Below are positions 1 through 9,208 of a stretch of 35,633 bases of DNA, piece by piece. The first letter of the stretch is position 1; the number at the start of each line of letters is the position of its first letter. The notes beneath the pieces are model-generated. The model searched no databases. It was given only the letters and a program-made list of their open reading frames with translations, and was not told where the DNA came from. The DNA is from Thermoleophilaceae bacterium (GTDB lineage Bacteria; Actinomycetota; Thermoleophilia; Solirubrobacterales; Thermoleophilaceae), in NCBI GenBank assembly GCA_013812065.1, contig JACCUC010000186.1, forward strand, positions 1 to 35,633, read 5' to 3'. Made by a program: the position numbers and the translations under genes.

Positions 1-2
1 CC

Positions 3-323
3 CGCCAGCGGTCGCGCCGCGCCGAGCGTGAATCGCGAGGCCCGGCGGTCACCGAGCCGGTCGCCACGGGCGGGCGCGGGCGCCCTCGCGTGCGCCAGGG
101 CGTCGTCGTCTCCGACAAGGCGCCGAAGACGCTTGTCGTGCGCATCGACACCACCCGCCAGCATCGCGTCTACAAGAAGACGGTCCGCGAGTCGACGACC
201 CTGCACGCCCACGACGAGCGCGACGAGGCGCGCGCCGGGGACACGGTCCGCGTCGTCGAGAGCCGTCCGCTCAGCGCCACGAAGCGCTGGCGCCTGACCG
301 AGATCCTGGAGCGGGCGAGGTAG
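3..323 (+). CDS. rpsQ: 30S ribosomal protein S17, 5' end probably truncated by window edge
   Basis: VRQGVVVSDKAPKTLVVRIDTT...HDERDEARAGDTVRVVESRPLSATKRWRLTEIL is S17. The frame is open back to nt 3 with a typical basic N-terminus (EPVATGGRGRPRVRQG), so GTG at 90 may not be the true start. Confidence 0.88.
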   Translation, partial: RQRSRRAERESRGPAVTEPVATGGRGRPRVRQGVVVSDKAPKTLVVRIDTTRQHRVYKKTVRESTTLHAHDERDEARAGDTVRVVESRPLSATKRWRLTEILERAR

Positions 324-329
324 CGGGCC

Positions 330-698
330 ATGATCCAACCCGAGACTCGCCTCCGGGTGGCCGACAACACCGGCGCCCGCGAGATCCTCTGCATCCGCGT
401 GCGCGGTGGCTCGCGGCGACGCTACGCCGGTGTGGGCGACATCATCGTCGGCACGGTCAAGCAGGCCATCCCGCACGCCTCGGTGCGCAAGGGCGACATC
501 GTCACCGCCGTGGTGGTGCGAACGCGCAAGGAGCTCGGCCGTGAGGACGGGACCTACATAGCCTTCGACGAGAACGCCGCGGTAATCATCGACGCCCAGC
601 AGAACCCGCGCGGAACGCGCATCTTCGGACCGGTGGCGCGCGAGCTGCGCGAGCGCAACTTCATGAAGATCGTCTCGCTGGCTCCGGAGGTGCTGTAG
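330..698 (+). CDS. rplN: 50S ribosomal protein L14
   Basis: [24 protein letters not shown]...[23 protein letters not shown], canonical L14. Confidence 0.97.
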   Translation: MIQPETRLRVADNTGAREILCIRVRGGSRRRYAGVGDIIVGTVKQAIPHASVRKGDIVTAVVVRTRKELGREDGTYIAFDENAAVIIDAQQNPRGTRIFGPVARELRERNFMKIVSLAPEVL

Positions 699-700
699 GG

Positions 701-1039
701 ATGGCCCACAAGGCGCGGATCCGCCGCGACGACACCGTGAAGGTCATCTCGGGCAAGGACAGCGGCAAGACCGGCCGCGTTCTACGCGTCGAGCCAAAGC
801 GCGAGCGCCTGTTCGTCGAGGGCATGAACATGCAGAAGCGCCACCAGCGTGCGCGCAGCCTGCGCGATCTCCAGAAGGCCCAGCAGGTGGGGGGGATCGT
901 CGAGTCCGAAGGCCCGATCCACATCTCGAACGTCAAGCTGCTCGACCCGCAGACCAACGAGCCGACGCGGGTGGGGATCACCCGCGAGGGCGGCGTCCGC
1001 CGGCGGGTCGCCAAGCGCTCGGGCGAGGTGATCGACTGA
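701..1039 (+). CDS. rplX: 50S ribosomal protein L24
   Basis: [37 protein letters not shown] (KOW-type L24). Confidence 0.96.
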   Translation: MAHKARIRRDDTVKVISGKDSGKTGRVLRVEPKRERLFVEGMNMQKRHQRARSLRDLQKAQQVGGIVESEGPIHISNVKLLDPQTNEPTRVGITREGGVRRRVAKRSGEVID

Positions 1040-1743
1040 TGGCGGTCAAGACCCCCGCGGTGATCCCGCGCCTGAGGACCCGGTACGAGGAGGAGATCCG
1101 CTCCCAGCTCGTCGAGCGCTACGGCCTGCGCAGCGTCATGGAGGCTCCGAGGCTCGAGAAGATCACGCTGAACATGGGCGTCGGCGACGCCAAGCAGGAC
1201 TCGCGCGTGCTCGAGCAGGCCGGCGAGCAGCTGGCGATCATCGCCGGCCAGGCTCCGAGCGAGCGCCGCGCACGCCGGTCGATCGCCGGCTTCAAGATCC
1301 GCGACGGAATGCCGATCGGGGTCGCGGTCACCCTGCGCAATGCGCGCATGTACGAGTTCCTCGACCGCCTCACGGCGATCGCGCTGCCACGGGTGCGCGA
1401 CTTCCGCGGGCTCAACCCGCGGGCGTTCGACGGGCGGGGCAACTACTCGCTCGGGATCCGTGAGCAGATCATCTTCCCGGAGATCGACTACGACGCGATC
1501 GACCAGGTGCGCGGCCTCGACGTGGCCATCACGACCTCCACCGACAGCGACGCGCAGGCGTTCTTCCTGCTGCGCGAGCTGGGGATGCCGTTCCAGCGCG
1601 AGGGCGGACCCGAGGATGCCGCTGCGCGCCGCCGCGACGAGGAGGACCGCGGCGGTCCGAGCCAGGCCGACGCCATCTCCCCCGCCGACCAGCCGCCCGA
1701 TGCCGAGGCCGTTCCCTCCGGCATCGGCGGGGATCCCGGCTAG
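1039..1743 (+). CDS. rplE: 50S ribosomal protein L5 with ~48-aa C-terminal tail
   Basis: [18 protein letters not shown]...[40 protein letters not shown] is L5; a low-complexity tail follows. ATGA overlap with rplX. Confidence 0.96.
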   Translation: MAVKTPAVIPRLRTRYEEEIRSQLVERYGLRSVMEAPRLEKITLNMGVGDAKQDSRVLEQAGEQLAIIAGQAPSERRARRSIAGFKIRDGMPIGVAVTLRNARMYEFLDRLTAIALPRVRDFRGLNPRAFDGRGNYSLGIREQIIFPEIDYDAIDQVRGLDVAITTSTDSDAQAFFLLRELGMPFQREGGPEDAAARRRDEEDRGGPSQADAISPADQPPDAEAVPSGIGGDPG

Positions 1744-1756
1744 CGTAGGACAACCC

Positions 1757-1942
1757 ATGGCCAAGACCTCGCAGTTCGTCAAGTCTCAGCGTCAGCACAA
1801 GTACAAGACGCGCAACTACCACCGCTGCCGGCGCTGTGGTCGCTCGCGCGCCTACCTGCGCAAGTTCGGCCTGTGTCGCATCTGCCTGCGCGAGATGGCC
1901 AGCGAGGGCTACGTCCCCGGCCTGACCAAGTCGAGCTGGTAG
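1757..1942 (+). CDS. rpsN: 30S ribosomal protein S14 type Z (zinc form)
   Basis: [61 protein letters not shown]; two CxxC motifs. The track ORF 1340..1942 starts too early. Confidence 0.96.
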   Translation: MAKTSQFVKSQRQHKYKTRNYHRCRRCGRSRAYLRKFGLCRICLREMASEGYVPGLTKSSW

Positions 1943-1964
1943 TGCTCCCGCCCCCGAGAACGCC

Positions 1965-2363
1965 ATGACCCTGACCGATCCGATCGCCGACCTGCTCACG
2001 CGCATCCGCAACGCGCTCGTCGCCGAGCACGACGAGGTGGAGCTTCCCTCCTCACGCTTCAAGGCCGAGGTCGCCCGCATCCTCGCCGAGCAGGGCTACA
2101 TCGAGGGCTACCGGACCGAGCCCGCACGCGTCGGCCAGAGACTGCACATCGACCTCAAGTACACGCCCGACCGCCGTCCGGTCATCTCCGGCCTGCGGCG
2201 CGTCTCTCGCCCGGGCCGACGCACCTATGTCGGGGCGGGCGAGGTGCCTCGCGTGCTCGGCGGCATGGGCACTGCGATCGTGTCGACATCGAGCGGGGTC
2301 ATGACCGGTCACGAGGCCCGCCGCGCGGGCGTGGGCGGCGAGGTCGTCGCTTTCATCTACTAG
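1965..2363 (+). CDS. rpsH: 30S ribosomal protein S8
   Basis: [40 protein letters not shown]... Confidence 0.97.
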   Translation: MTLTDPIADLLTRIRNALVAEHDEVELPSSRFKAEVARILAEQGYIEGYRTEPARVGQRLHIDLKYTPDRRPVISGLRRVSRPGRRTYVGAGEVPRVLGGMGTAIVSTSSGVMTGHEARRAGVGGEVVAFIY

Positions 2364-2371
2364 ATGCAGCG

Positions 2372-2905
2372 ATGAGCCGTATCGGAAAGCAGCCGATTCC
2401 CGTGCCGGCGGGCGTCAACGTGCAGGTCGAGCCCGGGCTCGTGCGCGTCAACGGTCCCAAGGGCGAGCTCTCCGAGCGGGTGTCGCGCGCGATGACCGTG
2501 GAGCAGTCCGACGGCGAGCTGCTCGTCACTCGCCCCACCGACCGCGGCGAGCACCGCGCCCTGCACGGGCTCACCCGCACGCTGATCGCCAACATGGTCA
2601 CCGGCGTCACCGACGGCTACGAGAAGCGGCTCGAGATTCAGGGCGTCGGCTACCGCGCCGCCCTGCGCGGCACCGACGTGGAGCTCCAGGTCGGCTACTC
2701 CCATCCCGTGGCGATGTCGGCGCCCGCGGGCATCGAGTTCGACGTCCCGGCTCCGACTCAGATCGTCGTGCGGGGGCCGTCCAAGCAGGCCGTCGGGGAG
2801 ATCGCGGCGCGGATCCGCAAGGTGCGACCGCCCGAGCCCTACAAGGGCAAGGGGATCCGCTACCAGGGCGAGCAGGTCCATCGCAAGGTGGGCAAGCGCG
2901 CATGA
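2372..2905 (+). CDS. rplF: 50S ribosomal protein L6
   Basis: [37 protein letters not shown]...[20 protein letters not shown]. Confidence 0.97.
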   Translation: MSRIGKQPIPVPAGVNVQVEPGLVRVNGPKGELSERVSRAMTVEQSDGELLVTRPTDRGEHRALHGLTRTLIANMVTGVTDGYEKRLEIQGVGYRAALRGTDVELQVGYSHPVAMSAPAGIEFDVPAPTQIVVRGPSKQAVGEIAARIRKVRPPEPYKGKGIRYQGEQVHRKVGKRA

Positions 2906-3264
2906 GCGGCGTCCGCACCGCCGACAAGCCCGCCCAGCGCCTGCGGCGTCGCCGGCGGGTGCGCGCCAAGGTGCGCGGCACCGCCGAGCGCCCGCGGCTG
3001 TCGGTCTTCCGCTCGAACCGCGGCGTCGGCGCCCAGCTCGTCGATGACGTCAACGGGCACACCCTGGCCGCGGCGACATGGACCGAACCCGAGCTGCGCG
3101 AGCTCGGGCGCACCGACCAGGCCCGGCGTGCCGGCGAGCTGCTCGCCGCCCGTGCGCGGGAGCAGGGCGTGGAGGCCTGCGTGTTCGACCGCGGCGGCTA
3201 CCGATATCACGGCCGCGTGCAGGCGCTCGCCGAAGGGGCCCGCGAGGGAGGCCTGCGCTTCTAG
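2902..3264 (+). CDS. rplR: 50S ribosomal protein L18
   Basis: [43 protein letters not shown]...[26 protein letters not shown]; 4-nt overlap with rplF. Confidence 0.96.
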   Translation: MSGVRTADKPAQRLRRRRRVRAKVRGTAERPRLSVFRSNRGVGAQLVDDVNGHTLAAATWTEPELRELGRTDQARRAGELLAARAREQGVEACVFDRGGYRYHGRVQALAEGAREGGLRF

Positions 3265-3339
3265 GAGTCGCGGGCGGGCGCCGAGGGTCCTTCCTCGCCG
3301 CCGTCGCGCGAGAAGCGTCCGATACCCTCGACAGTCGCC

Positions 3340-3930
3340 ATGGCCCGCGGAGAGAGAACAGAGCGCGCCGGTCCCGACCTGCAGGAGCGGGTCGTCGAGA
3401 TCAATCGCGTCGCGAAGGTCGTCAAGGGCGGCCGGCGCTTCTCGTTCACGGCGCTCGTCGTCGTCGGCGACGAGCGCTCACGGGTCGGCGTCGGCTACGG
3501 CAAGGCGAACGAGGTCCCGCTCGCCATCCAGAAGGGCGTGGAGCGGGCGCGCCGGAACATGTTCGATGTCCCGATGTACGGGACGACGATCACCCATGAG
3601 GTGGTCGGGGTGTTCGGCGCCGGGCGCGTCCTGCTCAAGCCCGCCTCCGAGGGTACCGGCGTGATCGCTGGTGGCGGCGTCCGCGCCGTGCTCGAGCTCG
3701 CCGGCATTCGCGACGTGCTCTCGAAGTCGCTCGGGACGCAGAACCCGATCAACCTGGTCAAGGCAACGGTCACCGGCCTCCAGGAGCTTCGCAGCCCGGC
3801 TCAGGTGGCCGAGCTGCGCGGGCTCAGCGTGCGTGAGGTGCTCGGTGGGCGTCCCGACGCTGCCAACAGAGCACCGGCGGACAGCGCCGACGGCGGCCAG
3901 GCCCAAGCGTCCGTGGAGGCGGGGTCATGA
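3340..3930 (+). CDS. rpsE: 30S ribosomal protein S5
   Basis: [62 protein letters not shown]. Confidence 0.97.
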   Translation: MARGERTERAGPDLQERVVEINRVAKVVKGGRRFSFTALVVVGDERSRVGVGYGKANEVPLAIQKGVERARRNMFDVPMYGTTITHEVVGVFGAGRVLLKPASEGTGVIAGGGVRAVLELAGIRDVLSKSLGTQNPINLVKATVTGLQELRSPAQVAELRGLSVREVLGGRPDAANRAPADSADGGQAQASVEAGS

Positions 3931-4106
3931 TGGCCGATCTGCGCGTGACCCAGGTCCGTTCGGCCAACGGTGCCAACCCCAAGCAGCGGGCAGCGCTCCG
4001 CTCGCTCGGCCTCGGCCCCATCGGGTCCGCCTGCGAGCGACCCGACGAGCCCACCGTACGGGGGGCTCTGCGCGTCGTCGAGCACCTCGTCAGGATCGAA
4101 CGCTGA
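3927..4106 (+). CDS. rpmD: 50S ribosomal protein L30 (59 aa, not in supplied ORF track)
   Basis: Hand translation: [60 protein letters not shown]30 family, canonical slot between rpsE and rplO, ATGA overlap with rpsE stop. Confidence 0.93.
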   Translation: MMADLRVTQVRSANGANPKQRAALRSLGLGPIGSACERPDEPTVRGALRVVEHLVRIER

Positions 4107-4114
4107 GGGCCGTC

Positions 4115-4606
4115 GTGGACCCGGAGGACATCGGACTGCACTCGCTGCGCCCGGCGCCGGGCTCGCGCCACCGTCCCAAGCGGGTCGGCCGCGGCGAGGG
4201 CTCGGGCCTCGGCAAGACCTCCGGCCGCGGACACAAGGGGTACGGCTCCCGCTCCGGCTCGAAGAGCAAGGCGCGTTACGAGGGCGGCCAGATGCCGATC
4301 CACATGCGCCTGCGCAAGCTGCGCGGGCCGCACATGAAGAAGTCGATGCCCTTCGAGCAGTTCCGCACGCATACCCAGCCCGTCAACGTGCGCGACCTCG
4401 AGGCTCGCTTCGAGGCCGGCGACGAGGTCACGCCCCAGACCCTCGCCGCCGCCGGGCTCGCCACGCGCAAGGGCGTGCCCGTGAAGATCCTCGGCGAGGG
4501 CGACCTGACCAAGAAGCTGACCGTCCGCGTCCACGGCTTCTCGAAGGCCGCCCGCGAGCGCATCGAGTCCGCGGGCGGCAGCTGCGAGCCTCCGCCCGAG
4601 CTCTAG
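4115..4606 (+). CDS. rplO: 50S ribosomal protein L15
   Basis: GTG start; LHSLRPAPGSRHRPKRVGRGEGSGLGKTSGRGHKGYGSRSGSKSKARYEGGQMPIHMRLRKLRG. Confidence 0.95.
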   Translation: MDPEDIGLHSLRPAPGSRHRPKRVGRGEGSGLGKTSGRGHKGYGSRSGSKSKARYEGGQMPIHMRLRKLRGPHMKKSMPFEQFRTHTQPVNVRDLEARFEAGDEVTPQTLAAAGLATRKGVPVKILGEGDLTKKLTVRVHGFSKAARERIESAGGSCEPPPEL

Positions 4607-4628
4607 ATAGCCGCCCGGGCTCGGACCC

Positions 4629-5900
4629 ATGCTGCAGACGCTCCTCAACTCGATCCGCACGCCCGACATCCGGCGCAAGCTGCTGTTCACCGCGGCCATG
4701 CTCGCGCTGTACCGCCTCGGCTCCTTCATTCCCGCCCCGGGGATCGACGTGACGGCGGTCGAACGCATCGCCCAGAGCTTCCAGGGCTCGAACGTGCTCG
4801 GCTTCCTCAACCTGTTCTCGGGCGGCAGCCTGCAGCGCTTCGCGATCTTCGCCCTCGGGATCATGCCCTACATCACCGCGTCGATCATGCTGCAGCTCCT
4901 GACCGTGGTGCTGCCCTCGCTCGAGAAGCTGCGCAAGGAGGGCGAGGTCGGTCAGCAGAAGATCACCCAGTACACGCGCTACCTGACCGTCGGGCTCGCC
5001 TTTGGTCAGTCGATCGGCTACGTCTTCCTGTTTCGCTCCTTCGGCGCGACCGCCGGCACCTCGGTGGTCGAGAACTTCAACTTCAGCGCGGTCTTCATCA
5101 TCGTGACCACGCTTACCGCGGGAACGGTGCTCGTCATGTGGCTCGGCGAGCTGATCACCCAGCGCGGCATCGGCAACGGCATCTCGCTGATGATCTTCGC
5201 GAGCATCGTCGCCGGTCTGCCTAACGGCCTCCAGGGCTGGTGGACGAACCCCGACCAGATCTTCAAGGTGATGATGCCCTTCCTCGCGCTGGCGGTCGTG
5301 GCCGCCGTCGTCTTCATGCAGGAGGGCCAGCGGCGGATACCCGTGCAGTACGCCAAGCGCGTCATCGGACGGCGGATGGCGGGCGGCGGCTCGACCTACC
5401 TTCCGCTGCGGGTCAACATGGCCGGCGTGATCCCGGTGATCTTCGCCGCCTCGCTGATGGCCTTCCCGCCCACCGTCGGGGAGCTCATCCAGGCGCCCTG
5501 GGCGCGGAGCATCTCGACCTTCTTCAGCCCGAGTGGGTGGGCCTACATCGTCGGCGAGTCGATCATGATCATCGTCTTCACCTACTTCTACACGGCCGTG
5601 ACCTTCAACCCGGTCGAGCAGGCCGACAACCTCAAGAAGCACGGTGGCTTCATACCGGGGGTGAGACCGGGGCGGCCCACCGCCGAGTTCCTCGACCGCA
5701 TCCTGAGCCGCCTCACCTTCCCGGGCGCCCTCTACCTGGCTGCCGTCGCGGCCCTGCCGACCCTCCTCATCAGCCAGACGTCGGCCAACTTCTTCTTCGG
5801 CGGCACGTCGATCCTGATCGTGGTCGGCGTCGCCCTCGACACCATGAAGCAGCTCGAGGCGCAGCTGATGATGAGGAATTACGAAGGATTTCTCAAGTAG
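4629..5900 (+). CDS. secY: Preprotein translocase subunit SecY
   Basis: SIRTPDIRRKLLFTAAMLALYRLGSFIPAPGIDV...NPVEQADNLKKHGGFIPGVRPGRPTAEFLDRILSRLTF...MKQLEAQLMMRNYEGFLK. Confidence 0.97.
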   Translation: MLQTLLNSIRTPDIRRKLLFTAAMLALYRLGSFIPAPGIDVTAVERIAQSFQGSNVLGFLNLFSGGSLQRFAIFALGIMPYITASIMLQLLTVVLPSLEKLRKEGEVGQQKITQYTRYLTVGLAFGQSIGYVFLFRSFGATAGTSVVENFNFSAVFIIVTTLTAGTVLVMWLGELITQRGIGNGISLMIFASIVAGLPNGLQGWWTNPDQIFKVMMPFLALAVVAAVVFMQEGQRRIPVQYAKRVIGRRMAGGGSTYLPLRVNMAGVIPVIFAASLMAFPPTVGELIQAPWARSISTFFSPSGWAYIVGESIMIIVFTYFYTAVTFNPVEQADNLKKHGGFIPGVRPGRPTAEFLDRILSRLTFPGALYLAAVAALPTLLISQTSANFFFGGTSILIVVGVALDTMKQLEAQLMMRNYEGFLK

Positions 5901-5970
5901 CGCTCCGGGCGACGAACGTCGACAGCCGAGGTGCAGACGGCGCGGTCGTTCCGATACGCTGCCGCGCCTC

Positions 5971-6645
5971 GTGGCGCAGCTCAACCTCATCCTCCTTGGT
6001 CCTCCGGGGGCTGGGAAGGGCACCCAGGCCGAGCGTCTCGTCGACGACTTCGACCTTCCCTACTACGCCACCGGCGACATCCTGCGCGCGGCGGTCAAGG
6101 AGGAGTCGGAGCTCGGGCGCAAGGCCGGCGAGTACATGGAACGGGGGGACCTCGTTCCCGATGAGGTGGTCGTCGAGGTCGTCGTCGACCGCATCGACCG
6201 CACCGAGGCCGAGGACGGCTTCCTGCTCGACGGCTTTCCGCGCAACCCCGAACAGGCCCGGGCCCTCGACGACGAGCTGAGCCGGCTCGGCCGTGAGCTC
6301 ACCGCGGTGCTCCTGATCGAGGTCGACGACGACGAGGTCGTGCGCCGCCTGGCCGGGCGCCGCGTGTGCGTCAAGAACGGCCACCTCTACCACGTCGAGT
6401 TGGATCCGCCGAAGCGAGAGGGCGTCTGCGATCAGGACGGGTCGAAGCTGGTCCAGCGCGACGATGATCGTTCCGACACCGTCAAGCACCGGCTCGAGGT
6501 CTACCGGGATCAGACGAGCCCGCTGGCCCAGGTCTACGAGGAGCGGGGGCTTCTGCGCCGCTTCGACGGCAGCCGCTCAACCTCCGAGGTGCACGACCAC
6601 ATCCGCGCCACGCTCGCGACGCTGCGGCTCGAGAGCGAGCTGTAG
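5971..6645 (+). CDS. adk: Adenylate kinase
   Basis: GTG start; LNLILLGPPGAGKGTQAERLVDDFDLPYYATGDILRAAV...GFLLDGFPRNPEQARAL. Confidence 0.97.
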   Translation: MAQLNLILLGPPGAGKGTQAERLVDDFDLPYYATGDILRAAVKEESELGRKAGEYMERGDLVPDEVVVEVVVDRIDRTEAEDGFLLDGFPRNPEQARALDDELSRLGRELTAVLLIEVDDDEVVRRLAGRRVCVKNGHLYHVELDPPKREGVCDQDGSKLVQRDDDRSDTVKHRLEVYRDQTSPLAQVYEERGLLRRFDGSRSTSEVHDHIRATLATLRLESEL

Positions 6646-6670
6646 CAGCCCGGCTGTAGGCTCGTCTCGG

Positions 6671-7468
6671 TTGATCGTCCAGAAGACCCACTTCCAGATC
6701 GAGCAGATGGCGGCCGCGGGGCGGATCCTCGCCCGCTGCCTGCAGCTCGTGCGTGCCAAAGCACGCCCGGGAGTGACTACGCGGGAGCTCGACAAAGTGG
6801 CCGAGCGGTGCATCCGGGCTCAGGGCGGCGAGCCGGCTTTCAAGGGCTATCGCGGGTTCCCAGGCTCGATCTGCGCCTCGCCGAACTCGATGATCGTGCA
6901 CGGCATCCCCGATGGCTACCGACTCGAACGCGGCGACATCCTCGCCATCGACGTGGGCGTCGAGCTCGACGGCTGGGTCGCGGATGCGGCGGTTACCGTA
7001 GCCGTGGGCCAGGTCTCTCCGGTGGCGCGCCGGCTGCTCGACACGACCTCCGCCGCGCTCTTCGACGCCGTGGAGCAGTGCCGGCTCGGCAATCGCCTGG
7101 GTGACGTGTCCCGCGCCGTGCAGCGGCGCGTCGAGGACGACGGCATGGCCGTCGTGCGCTCGCTGGTCGGGCACGGCATCGGGCGATCGATGCACGAGGA
7201 TCCGCAGGTGCCGAACTTCGGGGCGCCCGGCACGGGCCTCGAGCTGACCGAGGGAACGGTGCTCGCCGTCGAGCCGATGGTCACGGCGGGCGGCCCCGCG
7301 ATCCGGATGGGCTCGGACGGCTGGTCGGTCTACTCGCAGGACGGATCGCTCGCGGCGCACTTCGAGCACACGATCGCCGTGACCGCCGACGGGCCTCGGA
7401 TTCTCACTCCCTGGCACCTCGACGAGGAGTCGTGGGCGCGACCCGAGCGACGCGCCGAGACTGCCTGA
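6671..7468 (+). CDS. map: Type I methionyl aminopeptidase
   Basis: TTG start at 6671; (M)IVQKTHFQIEQMAAAGRILARCLQL...GYRGFPGSICASPNSMIVHGIPDGYRLERGDILAIDVG...VGHGIGRSMHEDPQVPNFG. Track ORF start 6464 is too early and overlaps adk. Confidence 0.94.
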   Translation: MIVQKTHFQIEQMAAAGRILARCLQLVRAKARPGVTTRELDKVAERCIRAQGGEPAFKGYRGFPGSICASPNSMIVHGIPDGYRLERGDILAIDVGVELDGWVADAAVTVAVGQVSPVARRLLDTTSAALFDAVEQCRLGNRLGDVSRAVQRRVEDDGMAVVRSLVGHGIGRSMHEDPQVPNFGAPGTGLELTEGTVLAVEPMVTAGGPAIRMGSDGWSVYSQDGSLAAHFEHTIAVTADGPRILTPWHLDEESWARPERRAETA

Positions 7469-7564
7469 AACCGCTCGTCCCTGCTAGGCTGCAGGGTCGT
7501 GCTGTGGACCGACTCCTGGGTCCGCCGCGCCACCTCTGGAACTCCGTCGAGGATCGCGAGAGCG

Positions 7565-7678
7565 GTGAAGGTTCGAGCTTCGGTCAAGCCCATGTGCGAG
7601 AAGTGCAAGATCGTGCGCCGTCATGGCGCCGTCTTGGTGATCTGCCCGAACCCTCGGCATAAGCAGCGACAAGGATAG
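7565..7678 (+). CDS. rpmJ: 50S ribosomal protein L36 (37 aa, not in supplied ORF track)
   Basis: Hand translation: [38 protein letters not shown]36 zinc motif (CxxC...C...H), immediately upstream of rpsM. Confidence 0.95.
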   Translation: MKVRASVKPMCEKCKIVRRHGAVLVICPNPRHKQRQG

Positions 7679-7685
7679 GGAGCGT

Positions 7686-8066
7686 ATGGCGAGAATCGCG
7701 GGCGTGAACGTGCCACTCAACAAGCGCGTGGAGGTTGGACTCACGTACATCTACGGCGTCGGCGAGGCGACCGCTCGCAAGCTGCTCCAGGATGCCGGCA
7801 TCGATCCGGACACCTACGTCCGCGACCTCACCGACGATGAGGTCATCAGGCTCCGCAACTCCGTCGACCAGGAGCTGAGCGTCGAAGGCGATCTGCGCCG
7901 CGAGCGCTCCCAGAACGTCAAGCGCCTGATGGAGATCGGCGCCTACCGCGGCCTGCGCCACCGGCGCGGGCTGCCGGCCAACGGACAGCGGACGAAGACC
8001 AACGGCCGCACGCGCAAGGGTCCCCGGCGGATGCAGGTCGCCGGCAAGCGCAAGGTGAATAAGTAG
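7686..8066 (+). CDS. rpsM: 30S ribosomal protein S13
   Basis: [40 protein letters not shown]...[29 protein letters not shown]. Confidence 0.97.
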   Translation: MARIAGVNVPLNKRVEVGLTYIYGVGEATARKLLQDAGIDPDTYVRDLTDDEVIRLRNSVDQELSVEGDLRRERSQNVKRLMEIGAYRGLRHRRGLPANGQRTKTNGRTRKGPRRMQVAGKRKVNK

Positions 8067-8103
8067 TGGCCCTTCTGCGGCGACGTGACGGGAAGTACGA
8101 CTG

Positions 8104-8502
8104 ATGGCCCAGCAGCGCCCCGGACGCGGGCGCGGGCGTCGCCGTCCTCGCCGCAACGTACCTGTCGGTCAGGCCCACATCAAGACGAGCTTCAACAACA
8201 CGATCGTGACCCTCACCGATCGTGAGGGCAACGTGCTCGCCTGGGAGTCCGCGGGCGGCGCCGGCTTCAAGGGCTCGCGCAAGTCGACCCCGTTCGCCGC
8301 TCAGGTGACCGCCGACTCGGCGGCCCGCAAGGGCATGGAGCAGGGCCTCGAGAAGGTCGAGGTCTTCTCACGCGGCGCCGGCTCGGGTCGCGAGACCGCG
8401 ATCCGCTCGCTGCAGGCCGCCGGCCTCGAGGTCACGGGCCAGCGCGACGTCACGCCGCAGGCCCACAACGGCGTCCGGCCCAAGAAGCGGCGGAGGGTGT
8501 AG
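8104..8502 (+). CDS. rpsK: 30S ribosomal protein S11
   Basis: [47 protein letters not shown]...[11 protein letters not shown]. Confidence 0.97.
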   Translation: MAQQRPGRGRGRRRPRRNVPVGQAHIKTSFNNTIVTLTDREGNVLAWESAGGAGFKGSRKSTPFAAQVTADSAARKGMEQGLEKVEVFSRGAGSGRETAIRSLQAAGLEVTGQRDVTPQAHNGVRPKKRRRV

Positions 8503-8504
8503 GG

Positions 8505-9125
8505 ATGGCCCGTGATCGCGGCCCCCAGTGCAAGCAGTGCCGGCGCGAGGGCGAGAAGCTCTTCCTGAAGGGGGAGCGCTGCCTGACCGAGAAGTGCGGC
8601 GTCGAGCGACGCGCGTATCCGCCCGGCGAGCATGGGCGCGGGCGCCAGAAGCAGTCCGAGTACCGCCTTCAGCTACGCGAGAAGCAGAAGGCGCGGCGCT
8701 ACTACGGCGTGCTCGAGAAGCAGTTCCGCAACTACTACGATCGCGCGAGCCGCCAGAGCGGGGTCACCGGCGAGAACCTGCTGCGACTGCTCGAGAGCCG
8801 CTTCGACAACGTGCTCGTGCGGCTCGGCTTCGCGGGCTCTCGCCGCCAGGCGCGCCAACTCATCCTGCACGGCCATTGGGCGGTCAACGGCCGCCGCGTG
8901 AACATCCCTTCCTACCACGTTCGCGCGAACGACGTGATCGCCATGCGGGCGGGCTCGGGAGCGACTGACGCGGTCCGCGAGGCCACCGATCTCGTCTCCG
9001 CCGTCCCGGCCTGGCTCCAGGCCGACCACGACGGGCTTACGGCGAAGGTTCTGCGCCACCCGGAGCGGAGCGAAATCTCCGTGCCGGTGCAGGAGCAGCT
9101 CATCGTCGAGCTGTACTCGAAGTAA
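8505..9125 (+). CDS. rpsD: 30S ribosomal protein S4 (Cys-containing, zinc-type N-terminus)
   Basis: [74 protein letters not shown]. Confidence 0.97.
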   Translation: MARDRGPQCKQCRREGEKLFLKGERCLTEKCGVERRAYPPGEHGRGRQKQSEYRLQLREKQKARRYYGVLEKQFRNYYDRASRQSGVTGENLLRLLESRFDNVLVRLGFAGSRRQARQLILHGHWAVNGRRVNIPSYHVRANDVIAMRAGSGATDAVREATDLVSAVPAWLQADHDGLTAKVLRHPERSEISVPVQEQLIVELYSK

Positions 9126-9154
9126 GAAGTCAACGCAGTAGTCCGAGCCCGTAG

Positions 9155-9170
9155 CCGCCCTCCAGGGCGG
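9155..9170 (+). other. Inverted repeat/hairpin in rpsD-rpoA intergenic region
   Basis: CCGCCC-TCCA-GGGCGG; perfect 6-bp stem (7 bp counting T-A), small loop, no T-tract. Confidence 0.55.
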
Positions 9171-9208
9171 ACAACCACGCGCCCGACCCGAAGAGAAGGA
9201 ACACGAGA

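Noticed and set aside
661-1782. 373-aa antisense ORF over rplX/rplE
   Set aside because: Opposite-strand shadow ORF caused by high GC3 bias; low-complexity Arg/Gly/Asp/His composition, no family resemblance, and the sense strand encodes clear ribosomal proteins.
4428-6023. 531-aa antisense ORF over rplO/secY
   Set aside because: Same shadow-ORF artefact; sense strand is unambiguous SecY.
7476-7564. Degenerate infA remnant upstream of rpmJ
   Set aside because: The translated 22 codons ([22 protein letters not shown]) show no convincing IF1 similarity.
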